Positions 1 through 14,059 of a stretch of DNA of 39,862 nucleotides are shown piece after piece (positions within the stretch are counted from its first letter, which is position 1; each line of letters starts with the position of its first letter). This DNA is from Utricularia gibba (taxonomy: Eukaryota > Streptophyta > Magnoliopsida > Lamiales > Lentibulariaceae): NCBI GenBank assembly GCA_002189035.1, contig NEEC01000116.1, positions 1-39,862 of the forward strand, read 5' to 3'. The position numbers and the translations under genes are program-made. The notes beneath the pieces are model-generated. The model was not told where the DNA came from, did no database searches, and saw only the letters and a list, made by a program, of their open reading frames with translations.

Positions 1-3000
1 TCCTTCTCAAGCAGAGCTCTCTCACTTTCAAGCTCCTCCTTCTCATTCAAGAGCACAGATTGGTTGTTTTCAGCAACCAACAAGGCATCTTCCAAGGATT
101 TTATTATTGTTTGCATGCTTGATAGCTTCCCAGATAAAAAACTTGATACATCCCTTACTTTCCTCAGCTCTTCTTCAGCCTCCATCTTTGCCATTTCGTT
201 TTCATTCAGGTGATTTGAAATCCATCTCAATTTTCCAATAGGCTCCTCAAAAACTACATTGTCTGAAATCGTAATACTTTCAATGACCTCAAGGATACTT
301 TTTAATGTTCTGTTGCTCTCTGAAAGATACTTCTCAAGCTGATCCACGTGATCCTTTGCAGAGACAAGCTCTTTCTGCAACACGGGAATCAAATCAACTT
401 CCTGTGTCAATTTAGCAATTTGGCCCAAAGATGCATTATACTGTGATATGTTTTGCTGTAGTTCAGACTTCAAGTTCTCAATTTCTGAGTTTCTTTCATT
501 CAAAATAGTTTTAAAATTTTCCTTTTCTTGAGCAAGCCCTTTGCCCTTTTTGATTGCCATAGACAATTTGTCCTTCAGTACAGCACACCTATCCTCCAGA
601 TGACTAATGTTTTTGTGCATAGCCGCCTTGTCATCAATTAATGCCTTTAGCTCCAGAGTCTTTTTTTCAAGTTGACCTGACAAATAATCCATTGTCTCCC
701 TATCCAAGAGATCTTCCTCAACAACTAGCTCATAGAGACTCATCCCCTGATACGTCACATAAATAAAACTCTGTAAATCTTCAAAGGTTTCATCATAATG
801 AGATGGCCTGAATAGCGTATTATTTTCTTTTATTTTTCCAAGACATATATCAAAAATAGTCTTCATGTCAGGGGCTCTGGATGGGTTTCATCCCGTGCAT
901 AATCTACATTTCCAGATGCCTCCAGCAGCCAATTCAATAACCTGTCTTTATCCATTGCAATAAGGCGTTCCCTTTCAACAGCCCCTTCATGTTGCTGTCT
1001 TAAATTCTCGGATTCTAATTTAATACAAGCCTTTTCATGTGACTCAGCTGAAAGCAAAGCCTTCAGGTGATTGACCTCCTCAAGATGACGTGACCTTTCC
1101 ATCTCAACAGCTTTCTCGTATTCCCGTCTCAAGTTCTCCAGCTCCACCAGGAGGTCACTCTTCTCCTGCAAATCAGCTGAGTGTGATTCTTTAAGCATAT
1201 CGATCTCAGTATTTAAAGATTCTCTGGCTCCAGCCATTTCACGTCTTAGCCTCTCACTATTGTCATATTCTTCTCTCAATTCCTTTCCTTCTGCCTCAAG
1301 ACAGAAAATCTCTAGAGTCTGAGCCACAAGAAAAACCGTAAGATTAGAAATCTCAAAATCCGAAAATTCTTTAATTTTAGCTAACTCAGAATGCAACTTC
1401 GCAGCTTCTTGTTTAGAGTGATCAAACGATTCAACAAGCCAATTTATACGGCTATCTAATTCACTTGATGCCACTGATTCTGGAAAATCTAATGACAATA
1501 TGGCATCATATAGTTTATGGTACTCAGTTCTTAAATATTTGTTCTCATGGACAAGCAAACTAATTTGGCCACCTATCTGTTCAGATTGTAATTCCTCAGA
1601 AGCCATGCTCTCAGATAATATTTCTCTACATTTTTGAAGTATAAGCTCCTTTTCTGAAAGCAATTCCTGCATCGAAGATGAGGACTCTTCAATGGCCTCA
1701 AGCAATTCCTTAGTTTTTTCTGCAGCTTGTAGAACAGTCGACTTGTCTTGCAGTTCAAGGGAGCACCTTTCCAATTCATTTGTTTTCTCAGCTAGCAATT
1801 GCTTGAGTGAGTCCCTTTGCTGTACCAATGCCTTTCCTTTTGTCACAGCCATGCTAAGCTTCTCCTTTGTGTTAGCATACCTATTCCTTTCAATTTCAAC
1901 TTCCACAGTCAGTCGTTGATTTTCTCCATTAAGATGTTCCAGCATTGATCTATGCTTGTCTAACTCATGAACTATTTTACTTTTTTCATCTTGTAAATTG
2001 CTTATACCAGCGTGCAGATTTGCCTCTTTTGCTCTTGATTCTAGAATAAGATTACGTGCTATTGCAAAAGTTTCCCATTCACTAATTATACTTGAATTGG
2101 AGCCAACCTCAATCAGTGATTGCCGAAGCTGCTCAGTTTCAGAAGCAAAAGCAACATAACCTTGAACCAAGAATGCAATTGATTTCTCCATGTTTTCCAT
2201 CTTTCGAGTAAGAGTTTCTTCTGATCCTTCTTGATAGTATACCATGGAAATAGAAGTCAGCATCCTGTTTGCAACCTCCTCAATGAGAGACATATCAACA
2301 AGTTTAGCATTGAGAGAGTCGATCTCATGGTCTTTTTTCTGCAGTACGGAGTGAAGTTCAGCTATTCTCTTCTCATTCTCTGAAGCACTTTTAAAAAACC
2401 GAGAGCACTCAGTTAACATCTCAAGCGAAGAGACATTGGACCCTGCATTGATTGCATTCTGTTTTACCGAGGGGGTTTTCATATGCTCATCATATTCATA
2501 AGGCTCTCTCCGTTGCTCGTTATATGCCTTCACTTGGAAATACAGATGAGCAAGTTCAGTCATCAACACTCTTTTTTCTTCCTGCATGGAAAAAAGTGTT
2601 CCATTTAGCTCATAATTCATTCAAGTGACTAAACCAGGACGGACATATTCAACAGTAAACCTCATAATCATTGAAGTTTATTTCCTTCTCTTCTAAACCC
2701 ATGTCATGGGTGTCATGCAATTGCTTTACATCATAGATCAATTGTGGTTGTTTAACCTCATTTTTCGATTCATCATCTTGAACAACAGGCATGTTATCCT
2801 CGTCATTTTGCTGAGATGATGTCTCAATTTCGTCCGGACAATCAACAAACATATCATCCCTACACCATCCTCCCACTATCCATTTTAATGCACTTCATGG
2901 GAAGATTTTGCTCCAGCTTCATCATCAGCCCCCAAAGGATCTAACTGCGAAGCAAGATCACCAAAGCACATCATATAGGTTGTGAAAGAATACCTGTTCA

Positions 3001-3229
3001 CTACGGCAAAAAGATAGCGCCTCAAACAGTACACGGACCAGAATAACTAAAACTCAACTCCCAGTCTGCATGCTTACGCTCCCAAAACTAAAAAGATACC
3101 GAACCTGATGAGCAGAATAGCCAGCATCTTCAGCATCAGCTCCACTGTGAATAGGCAATCCATTATCCAACCCACCAGACTCTCCTTCTACCGAAGCCCA
3201 TCTTCATCACGACTATCAACCATCTCCAT
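1..3229 (-). CDS. TNO1: TNO1-like trans-Golgi long coiled-coil protein, 3' end off the window
   Basis: The minus strand encodes a long Glu/Lys/Leu-rich coiled-coil protein. Two internal segments share the motif KLSMA(V/I)(T/K)KGK(A/G)L, and an MFVDCPDE motif lies near the N-terminus. I recognise both from plant TNO1, the trans-Golgi-network protein that interacts with syntaxin SYP41 and supports vacuolar trafficking. My exon model is 3229-3105, 2944-2661 and 2581 to beyond position 1. The introns are 160 and 79 nt, both phase 0 with GT-AG ends. The large exon holds a 585-codon open stretch ending at 863, and a second frame then stays open from about 870 to position 1. Three apparent one-base losses break the frame: near 3197-3199 (GGG), near 2887-2888 (only needed if exon 2 is one exon), and at 871-874 (CCCC on the coding strand). 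The C-terminal membrane anchor known for this family would lie outside the window. Identity is fairly secure; the N-terminal exon model is tentative. Confidence 0.75.
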
Positions 3230-3734
3230 TAATCATCACTCAATCAGATCCGTTCCTTTTTCTTCCAACAGGAAAAAAAATTAAAAAAAAAAGAAACTGC
3301 GCTTGGGAATCCCTGCAAACTGGGAAAAGAGCAAAAGAAAATCGGATTCACTTAACGGATCTTGGCAATGGCACCGGTACCGTTGGGAGGGAAGAAGTGA
3401 TTATTGCACAACACGTCTAAATACAATTGTCGGTATTTACCAAACGACGGCGTATTCTGAATCTCGGAGCGACATGCGCCTTAATGAATCTCGGGCCATG
3501 TGATACCCATTGGGCCTCTGGTTTGAGCTGGCCCACATAACATTGCAGGCATAATGATAAAAATAGAAATTTCTGTTTTCTATGAGATAAGCGGATAAAC
3601 CTGGCCCACCGGTCGTTTCCTAGAAAAACCAACGGATCGCGGTTTCCAGTCCCTACACCGGCCACTAGTCGTGCTCTGCTTTCATCGCTTCTGTAGTTTT
3701 CGTCGGGCGTAGCGCTGTAGATCCTCTTGAAGTT
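3230..3734. promoter_or_regulatory. Shared intergenic promoter region between TNO1-like gene and GAPC
   Basis: This 505-bp gap separates two divergent start codons (3229 minus and 3735 plus), so it must hold both promoters and both 5' leaders. Three TGGGCC/GGCCCA motifs are present, at 3511-3516, 3530-3535 and 3603-3608. These match the plant site II element, which TCP factors bind and which is common in housekeeping and bidirectional promoters. No clear TATA box lies close to either start; the nearest A/T-rich stretch is around 3553-3570. A lysine-rich A tract at about 3271-3297 lies in the TNO1-like leader side. Promoter use in both directions is inferred from layout only. Confidence 0.6.
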
Positions 3735-5636
<1,902 letters not shown>

Positions 5637-7440
5637 GAGCTTTCTGGTTCATATTTCTAGCTGCATCTTGTACGGCTCGGCCTTCATCGTTTCCCTTGAA
5701 GAAATAAGGCGATTGTGTGGACGTTTCTGTTAGATAGAACCCTATGCTCTCAGTGTTTCAGAATCCGCCACATGCTCAAAATGAAGAATCAAGAGTTACT
5801 GCAAGTTTTGTCTTACACGAGTTTTTCTTTGAAATAAGGAGACCAGCGCATATTAAAAAATAATTCATGTTTTTTTTGTGTTCAAAAGTAATGAGGTGGT
5901 TAGCCAGACCAGACAAGATGGGTTAGTGTGTGATTATTATTTAAAGGTAAAAGATGAATTTGAAAAAGTTATTAAAGTATTAAAAATAATTTCTTAAATT
6001 AACAATAACTAGAGTGCAAAAGCTTAATTATTATATATGCATGAATATTTTTAAATTTGTGAATTTATATATTTTGATATACAATTATTTTTTTATTAAA
6101 TGAGAAATTTTGTACACTCTTTCATTATTTATATATCAATTTTTAATAGTTTATAATTATCTAACACCCTATGATATAGTGACTTGGTAACAACAGCCCT
6201 TCGGTTAGGTTTGTTACCCCGGCCACCTCACTCACAGCTCCGTCAACCTCTTACCCTTGTGAGATGTCTTGGCTTTGCATTTTACCTAACTAACCAAGTT
6301 TACTTGCATTTTACCTCACTCACAACATTTATTTGCATTTTACTTTTATTAAAAATAAAATAATTTTGTAATTTTATCAAATAGTATATTAATATTCCTT
6401 TTTTAAAAGATTACAAAATCTACTTAACAAAATAATAAAATGTAATACATTATTTTTTTCAAAAAAATTTAATGCTATATCAATGATAAAAAAACATAAA
6501 ATAAATTTCATGAACAAATATCAAACATATGATAAGATAGAATATCAAAAATAGATTATATAACAAATTTTATTGTTAACATATATTATATATCAAAAGA
6601 AATTAATATATAAGTTAAATGAGTATTTTCTTTCAAAGATATCTTTTATTTACATTACAATTAAATATATTTTATATTTTCAGAAAAATGTAAAAAAATC
6701 AATTTAATAAAATATACTTAAGTAAAAATTAAATTAAAAATCATGAATAATTTAAGTTTAGTTTTATCGTATATTCAATATAAAATCAAAAATACTTGTT
6801 ATATAAATACAGATAACAATTAATTATGTTATATAAATAAATTATTTAATTTATTAAAAATTGAAAATCGATTTCAAATCTTTTGCATAATATTATTAAT
6901 GAAAAAAAAAATTATTTATCAAAATAAAAATTAGAACAACATCAAGGAGTAATATATGTAATATATAAAATATTGATTCGATATTAAAAAATTATATTGT
7001 GGAAACTTTTAAGTAAAAATAAAATATTGAATTAAAAATAAATATAATATAAAGCAATTCATTTTGTTTTTCACATTTATACTAAAATTTTTATTCAAAA
7101 ATAAAATAAATTACGGATTTGATTTCTTGATAAACTTTATCATACAATTGATAAATATTTTATCTTATTAAAAAATTATTTATATTTTACTTTATCAATA
7201 AAATTAATTCGTGTTTTACTTTATCATAAATCCAATTTAATTTTTAATTATTTTAGATAAAATGTAATGCAAAATCATAAAATATAAATTTAAATAAAAG
7301 AAATATACAACATAGGTATTATATAATGTCGATTTTCAATAAATACATTATATTTTAAAATATATTAATACAACAAATATATAATTAAATCATAAAATGA
7401 TATATTAAATGTAATATTTCATTTGTTTTGTAGTCACAAT
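5637..7440. other. GAPC 3' region followed by AT-rich intergenic DNA
   Basis: The first few hundred bases should hold the GAPC 3' UTR; an AATAAG near 5703 is a possible weak polyadenylation signal. From about 5860 the sequence becomes very AT-rich and no ORF looks like protein. A short internal repetition of a TTGCATTTTACCT-type phrase occurs around 6275-6345. I see no gene or recognisable element in the rest. Confidence 0.6.
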
Positions 7441-8759
7441 AGACTGCACACCATTTGGCAAATACAATATTTTCTTAATAGTTGTGTCACCTGCGATTAA
7501 CATGCCATTCTCATGAATGATGATGAGAGTGTTGATGAATTTAGATGTGACAATGAGGCTCATGCAAAAAAGGAAGAGTTTGCCTCATGATTTCAATGAT
7601 GTTCCTCATATGATGAATGTCTAAATGTGGAGTTATTTGGAATAGAAAAATGTCTTGATGATAGAATAGTAAGCATTGAAGATTCTTATTCATGAAATAA
7701 TAGAGGTCTAGAATTCAAATCAATAGAACTTAATTCATATGCCTTATTTTGACGACATCTAATTCTTTGTTAAACATTAGTAGATCTCTTATATCTTTTT
7801 GTATTATCACGATAAGTTTAATTTTATGTCTTTATTGATCAATTGAAAGTCGAAAAGGTGTTGGCACCCACTCATGTTTATCTTGTATTGGATGGATTTC
7901 AAAGACGTAAGTATTTATTAAAAAAAAAAGTCAGATAATTGTTATTTACTTTATATTTTGGATTTATTCGAAAATTGTGATAAGTATTCACATATAACAA
8001 TATATTAGTTAATAGTTTAAATTTGTATCAATAAGTAGTTTACCTTTTACATATAATGTATAGATATCGATATATTTGTAAAATTTCGCAATCATATTCA
8101 TGCTTTTGAACTTTAACTTTATAAGTTTCTAGTGAATTTGTAACTTCTAATTTGATTTCATCTTGTTGAGTAGTAACATCATATACTATGCAAACAAGAT
8201 ATTTTAATAATTTAGAACACTCTTCATATTTCTTATTAATCTTTTCATCTAATGGAATTCCTTTTTTGTCGTATACTTATTGCAGCGTTATATTTGTGAA
8301 AATATTTACTTCCCTTATCAAATGCAACCTAGAAACATGTGTCACGATAATGAATATAAATATAAAAATTTTGTGTATATTAACCTATACAATTATCATT
8401 GACGGTAATCATCGAGCACCATATAAGATACCGTTGAGAGCCTTAACATGATTGGTAGTCATTATCGTATTATGATTTCAATAAAAAAGAAATAAATATA
8501 ATTTCATATATTGGTATACTTCATCGTATAACAATGTTCATTATTGTAATGGAATATTTTTTATATAGTCAAAATATTTTGAAAATGAACCTCTAATTAA
8601 ATTAAATATTCCTTTTGACTTTCAACCAATTTTATTCATACAATTCTTTCGTATGTGATATACACAAAAACGATGAACAACATATGCATGAGTGAAATGT
8701 CTATATATTTTGAAAGTTGCCAAAAGTCCAAATCTATAATTATGATGATATAAACCTTA
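7441..8759. other. AT-rich intergenic DNA, no gene seen
   Basis: The sequence is AT-rich with frequent stops in all frames. The 87-codon open stretch at 8188-8451 has AT-driven composition (Ile, Phe, Tyr, Asn) and no motif. It may be decayed transposon DNA, but nothing specific supports that. Confidence 0.5.
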
Positions 8760-8760
8760 A

Positions 8761-8900
8761 GGGCCAGTTTGGTAGATAGGGTTGGAATAAATTGGATTAT
8801 AGTTATTTGGGATATTTGATGGGTTTACATTTACTTAAGTTTAAGTAATTTGCATGTTTGGTAAATTGGACTGCAAAAAAACTGATAAGCATATAGAAAT
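8761..8900. repeat. Possible truncated MITE terminus (GGGCCAGTTTGGTA)
   Basis: The sequence GGGCCAGTTTGGTA directly follows TTAA. This layout resembles termini of plant PIF/Harbinger-type MITEs, which duplicate TTA or TAA. A second GTTTGGTAAATTGGA phrase follows at about 8856. I could not find the opposite inverted terminus, so the element is either truncated or a chance match. Confidence 0.25.
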
Positions 8901-9132
8901 CAATATATATATACTTATCTTTTTATTAATTTACATTTTTCATCTTTAAATAATATTTCATTTTTAATATATTTTTTCAAAACCACCGTCCCTTTTCTAT
9001 ACCATCGATTCCAGAGCAGAGGGGTAGGGTTTATCAATTCCCTCCACAAGCACATCTGTAAGCATTGTTGTTGCGGGTGCCTAGTGTATTCATGTAGATG
9101 AGGGGCTCGATGGAGAAAAAAGTTAGGAGTTA

Positions 9133-9775
9133 ATTTGAAAAATACCCACTATAATTTAACTGTGTGATAAAAGTACCTATTAAGGGCGAAAATCGGTATA
9201 CCGGACTGGGCCGATTTTTGGGTTATGAACGGCATCGTTTCTTTCCGTCGTCTGCTCAGTTTGATCGGATGAAATGGAAATATGTGAGGATTTTTTACAT
9301 GGAAACCACCGTGAGGCGGAAAAACCACGGAGTTGTCGGAGCTCGTCGGAGAAAATGTTTATTAAACGGAGATGGTGGAGAAAGGTACAGATTGGGAGGC
9401 TTGGGATCGAATCCCTTCTCCCGTCATGATTCCTTTTATTTATAGGGGAGGCCAGTCTATCCGATTCTTTGCCTTTGACGGTGTCGGTTACTTTTGCGCC
9501 TACTATGCGACCCAGCTTTCCAAACATCGGCCGCCTATTCCACCGTGATTCGGCTGCTTTTCAGATTGTGTCAGACGGCCATCGCTGTCAAATTTCTGAC
9601 ACATATCGGCCTGCTGACTGGCATTATCCTATCAAGGCTCCTTTTCGTAGCCTTTCAAAATCCGATCATCCCCACCCGATTTACACCCCATCAGTACCGA
9701 TCTTATGTTGAAAAAAATAGCCGTAGTTTGTGAGAGAGATTGGTAGTGGGTACTTTAATAAAAGACTGATGAACG
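9133..9775. repeat. Imperfect inverted TACCCACTA flanks around repeat R
   Basis: A TACCCACTA at about 9146-9154 is mirrored by TAGTGGGTA at about 9747-9755, and the match extends weakly on the outer side (AAAAATACCCACTA against TTAAAGTACCCACTA). Together they enclose repeat R. They could be terminal inverted repeats of a larger non-autonomous element, or a target that R inserted into. No target-site duplication was identified. Confidence 0.3.
9176..9712 (+). repeat. Dispersed repeat R, copy 1 (possible solo LTR)
   Basis: This roughly 540-bp GC-richer block is clearly similar to the reverse complement of 29335-29856. Shared landmarks in order are AAAATCGG, GGGCCGATTTT, TGGAAA...CGGAAAAACCACGGAG, GAAAGGTACA.(A/G)TTGGGAGG and TCGAA(T/C)CCCTT. 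In copy 2 the block sits directly upstream of a gypsy-type gag-like region, which is where an LTR would be, so copy 1 may be a solo LTR. The open frames across it (9164-9445, 9469-9733) have no protein motif and are not called as genes. Confidence 0.55.
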
Positions 9776-9829
9776 TTGGAATGGGTTGCTAAATGTCGCA
9801 GTTTAGCACATTCAACGCATCAAAAGAAA

Positions 9830-10990
9830 TTTATAAACCGAGCTATTCTACTACACAAATCACAAGAATTAATGTAGTGTGGCAAGCAAGGGTCGAATCC
9901 ACAAGGAATGGTTGCAATTTTCTGAAGTTCAACACAATTACCTAAAACAGGGGGGTTTTCTGGAATTTAAGTCTAATGCGGGTAAGACGTAAAATAACAG
10001 TTCTTGGAATAAATGAGTTGCAGGGATGAAGAGGGACTGAAATTAACGTGAAGGTGCATAAAACATAAAATAAAAGTAATTTGGCTGGGTTTTACACCAG
10101 GGTCTAGCTCTTGTGTCACTCAAGAGAGCCCTTAGGCTTAAGCCCAGCTTGGAACGCTTGAAAACAGAGTAATAGTTTGCAGAAACAGAGCATGGTTTGC
10201 ATGAACAGTAAAAGCGCGTTAAACTTAAAGGCAAACATGGAAAGCTTAAATAGAAACATGTTTATAAACTAAGGTAAGGTCTACAACGAGTTTCCAGTTC
10301 ATAGCAAGGTACCGAAAAGCATCAGAAATCATAAAAACAACGGCAATAACAGTAGCAAGTTCAAGTAGAAAAGGGAGTGCAGAAATCTATAAATAAAAGT
10401 TGCAGGATGCTTCTGTGGGCTGGAGATTTGTTGGAAATCGAAGTTCTGGCCAGAACGGTGGTATAGACACGCAGATGTGGAGGTCGCCGGAGACTTGCAC
10501 CGGAGAAACGGAGTTCTCCTTGCTCCCGCTCGCTCCTGTTCGCTGCCTGTGCACTCTGCGTGCATAGTGTTCTCTCCTTCTTCTCTCCCTTCCTTTTCCT
10601 TTTTGCAGCTAAAAAGTAAGGGTAGCTTCGTCTTTTCCTTAGGCTTCTAGAAGGGAGATCTCTGCTCCATATCTTATCTCTTCAGAAGGGTGGCTACTTT
10701 CGGCGGAAAGTGGCTTTTGCACAGCTTTTCTGTCCCTTCTGACTTGTCAACGCGGAAAGTGCGCTGCTACAGTACTAGCTCTTACCCTGGTAAGACTTAA
10801 AACATAGACTGGACAAAATACTAGAGTTTTCGGCTCAATTGTTGCCAATTGAGCCTGTTTTCACAATAAACACATTCTAGTAGACTAAATACGCAAAAGA
10901 AGATAATTTAGCATACTAAATAACATTTATCCTTACAAAATATGCTTAAAAACATATATAAAAACATAATAAAAATGGTGTTATCAAAGA
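9830..10990. repeat. Non-coding repeat module, copy 1
   Basis: This module opens with a phrase of the type GGGTCGAATCCACAAGGA (9889-9906). It continues with a run of Gs (9949-9956) and long unique-looking non-coding DNA, and ends in an AT-rich stretch with TTATCA (10980-10985). The same arrangement recurs at 14060-15320. I recognise the opening phrase as common in non-coding parts of plant retroelements but cannot name the family. No coding sequence was found. Confidence 0.35.
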
Positions 10991-11783
10991 CCCAAAAAGT
11001 TGGAGTTGTAGGATTGATGGTTAACCGTTGTGAAGGATGTCAGTACAACAGCAGGTTTTCGAGACAAGGGTTTTGCAATTTTGTTAAATAATAATAATTT
11101 AAATTAATTAATAAAAAGGGTTTTTTAGTCTTAGTTAGGACTAAATCATAGATTTAGTCCCAACCTTCTAATAGTACTCTTTGAGCAATGCAGCACAAGT
11201 CGGCAACACAAATCTCAAGGAGCCGGATATGAACAGTGTAGTGGAACAGGATGAGGCAAAAGTTTGAAAAGAATAACACAAAATCCAAAGAGATGAAAAA
11301 GGAGGATTTTGAAAAAAAGGGGATAAGATGGAAAGAGAAAAAAATTTTCCCCATTGGAGACATACGACACAGCTTTCTGAAGATTTCTTCTGGGAGAAAG
11401 AAGGAAGGGGGACGATAACCTAGAAGAACCAATTTCTTTTTAAAGATTTTCTTTCATTCTTGATAAATACTGTTTCTAGTTGAAACTAGTTTTAGTTTTA
11501 CTGCGTGAACCATTTGTCTTTTCTATTTCTATTATCCACTATTTGTTGTGAGTGAAACCAGAATGTTGCTTAGGATAAGTTATGAAAATGTTTTCCTTTC
11601 CCTTGTTATGAGTGGCTAAGTGCTTAGAGGGATGCCTTGGGACCAAAGGGGTATAATATGATAATCAATTATTTGACCTTATTAACCATAGATCACACCA
11701 CTTCCTTAACAAATTAGGATAGATCTAGTAGGAGGAAGTAGTGAAACCCATATTAACAATCCTAATTAGAAGCAAACCAAAGA
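10991..11783. other. No recognised gene; contains one perfect palindrome
   Basis: No ORF here looks like protein. A perfect 10-bp inverted repeat with a 3-nt loop lies at 11138-11160 (arms GGACTAAATC and GATTTAGTCC). It resembles the GGGACTAAA phrases of some MITEs, but no element boundary was found. Confidence 0.4.
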
Positions 11784-13022
11784 TTAGGGGGAAAACAAAA
11801 GTCCAGGTAGACCTAGACTTTGTCTATCTCTAAAATGCATTCTAATACATAAATCTATTTGTTCTTCATCATAATAATTAAGTGGAATACTTGTATCAAT
11901 GTTGTATGTCCACATAAATAACTCAGTATTTGGACAAATTTGATTTATATATACTTCATCATTCATCAATTCGTCTTGTTGTTCCAATATTTCATTGAAG
12001 TTAGGTATTTTTTCTCTTCATTCATACTAATCTCTTCATCAGCATATATATTATCAGGGATATCTGTATTCGTTTGATTTAAATTTTCATCTCCATAGAC
12101 ACCAGTTGTACCCTTATCGCAACAATAATTTGTATAATTCTCAAAACATAAAAAGATGAATGTGAAATATAATCTAAAATAAAAAAACTACAATAAGCAC
12201 ATTAGAAATTTAAATTTATGTCAAGAAAAAGTATTTAATTAATAATTATAATAGTTCAAAAAAGAATCAACATAATTCAAAAAAAAATGTAGTATTTAAT
12301 TGGATAATTATAGATATACGAAACATTAATATATTAACACGTGAAATTGGAATATAACAAAAATAATGCAATAAAGAATTAAAATATAATATGTCATACT
12401 AAAATATAAAAAATTATTTTTTATTAAATATTGAAAAGTCAAATGCATATATATGAATATATCTCTATAATTAGTAAATTCTTTGTATTGGTTGTATTCT
12501 TAAAAAGGATTATAATCATTAGGATGATAAGATTGTTGGGTAGTTATTTTCCTATCTTCTTATATGTTTTTGACTTCATGATATATATATATATAAATAT
12601 TTTAAAATTTGAAAGTTAACAATAAATATAATTCTAAAAAAAGAATACTTAACTCCAATAATTGTAGTTCTTCTATCATCAGCATTCCTTAAAATATACA
12701 TGTCAATCTCAAATGATGAATTATTTGGATTAAAAAGAAATTGTATTGGTTCTTTGTCAGAAATATTAATATAGCTTGCAATTATGATACTTTTATCATT
12801 GAAGTTATTAATCAATTAAATATAATAAATATTAATCATTATTCTAATTTCATTCTCAATAATGTTTAACAAATTTTTCAAAGAAATTGTGCGTTTCACT
12901 AATACAATCTTTAGGTAATCTCGATCATAACTCACATATCTATTTACAAAGGCCATGGGATAAAGATGTAGTAGATTTTTGTGATTGTAAGAAAATATAA
13001 AGTTAGATAATAATGCTCTCAT
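11784..13022 (-). pseudogene. Possible Mutator-like (MULE) transposase N-terminal remnant
   Basis: Three minus-strand open stretches (13022-12816, 12815-12576 and 11987-11784) follow one another with AT-rich breaks. The first has a TISLKNLLNIIENEIRI segment, the second an SSFEIDMYILRN segment, and the third IRMHFRDRQSL. They loosely resemble, in order, conserved parts of plant MULE transposase N-termini ahead of the catalytic domain. No catalytic DDE region, zinc knuckle or terminal inverted repeats were found. The similarity is weak and could be chance in AT-rich DNA. Confidence 0.25.
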
Positions 13023-14059
13023 CTTCTATCATTATATAAGTAATTTAAAAAATATATTAATTATTTATTTCATTAAAAATGAGAATTATTAGTGACACTA
13101 GCATGATGAAAATTAATTATTTTAGTCTAACAAATCTGAAAAAATAAAATTATATTTTTTATTTTTATTATCTTATACATGTTGTGGATAATATCTCATT
13201 TCTTAATATATATTATATATTTTTTATTTTTATCTTACAAAGTGATTTTTTTATTACTCATATTGTATAAAAAACACTTTTATCAAATAGAGTAAAATAC
13301 ATACATGAATTTAAATATAAGTTATTTTACAAAATGTTGATATGAATAGAATAAATTAAATAAAAGTTTAAGTGAAAAAAAGAACAAGGATTTAATTTTT
13401 ATCAAGTGTGGGTCAATCAAAGCATGAATAAGCATATAATGTAATGATGAAACAACTTATGTTAAAAGTTGGGGTATTTGTCACATTTGCCTCACACACC
13501 GCACGTTTAATGCTCATGGGAAAAAATCAGGACACTTTTGATTGGCCAATGATTTGCAAAACATAAGTCAAAACACAATGTTTCTGTACCATTCATCCTA
13601 CAGAAAAATATCATGCGGTGATGACAATATCATATGCTAAGAACCTATGACTTTTTGCACCCCACTAGCATTGATTTACCTCATCATCACCTCCTCCCCA
13701 GCGGTGCATTGAGTCTCCCTATCTTTAAGTTTGGACCTTTGTATGAAAAGGAGTTAGCCAATGGTAGATTTCTATCAATTATGCCTCATAGATAAAGCAA
13801 TCGAAACACCCATAGGTCCAACCGACATAAATCTCGTGAGCACTTGTGTTACCGTTGGTAGAGGGGTCCAATCATGGTACCCATTTCAATGCCACCCTCA
13901 TGGGCTCTAGACTTCCACTATCCCGATTCGACTGTTGAGTAGACTTCCACTATCCTGATTTGGAGAGGCATGCATGTGTAGGAAGTGTGCATCGGGGTGC
14001 TGACATGCCAAGGAGTCCGGGAAGGGCACGTATGGTATGGGTTAGGTTGAGTGTCTCGA
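13023..14059. other. Intergenic, no gene seen
   Basis: The left half is AT-rich; the right half (from about 13480) is of mixed composition. Two near-copies of GTAGACTTCCACTATCC(T/C)GATT(T/C) phrases occur around 13910-13962. No coding potential is supported. Confidence 0.5.

Noticed and set aside
863-3229. Calling the TNO1-like gene a pseudogene
   Set aside because: Long open stretches lie on both sides of each break and all breaks fit one-base run-length changes that also occur in other genes of the window.
8188-8451. 87-codon open frame
   Set aside because: AT-driven composition, no motif, no neighbours; most likely chance.
9395-9420. tRNA T-arm-like GGGATCGAATCCCT
   Set aside because: No acceptor, D or anticodon arms are found around it; the phrase is part of repeat R.
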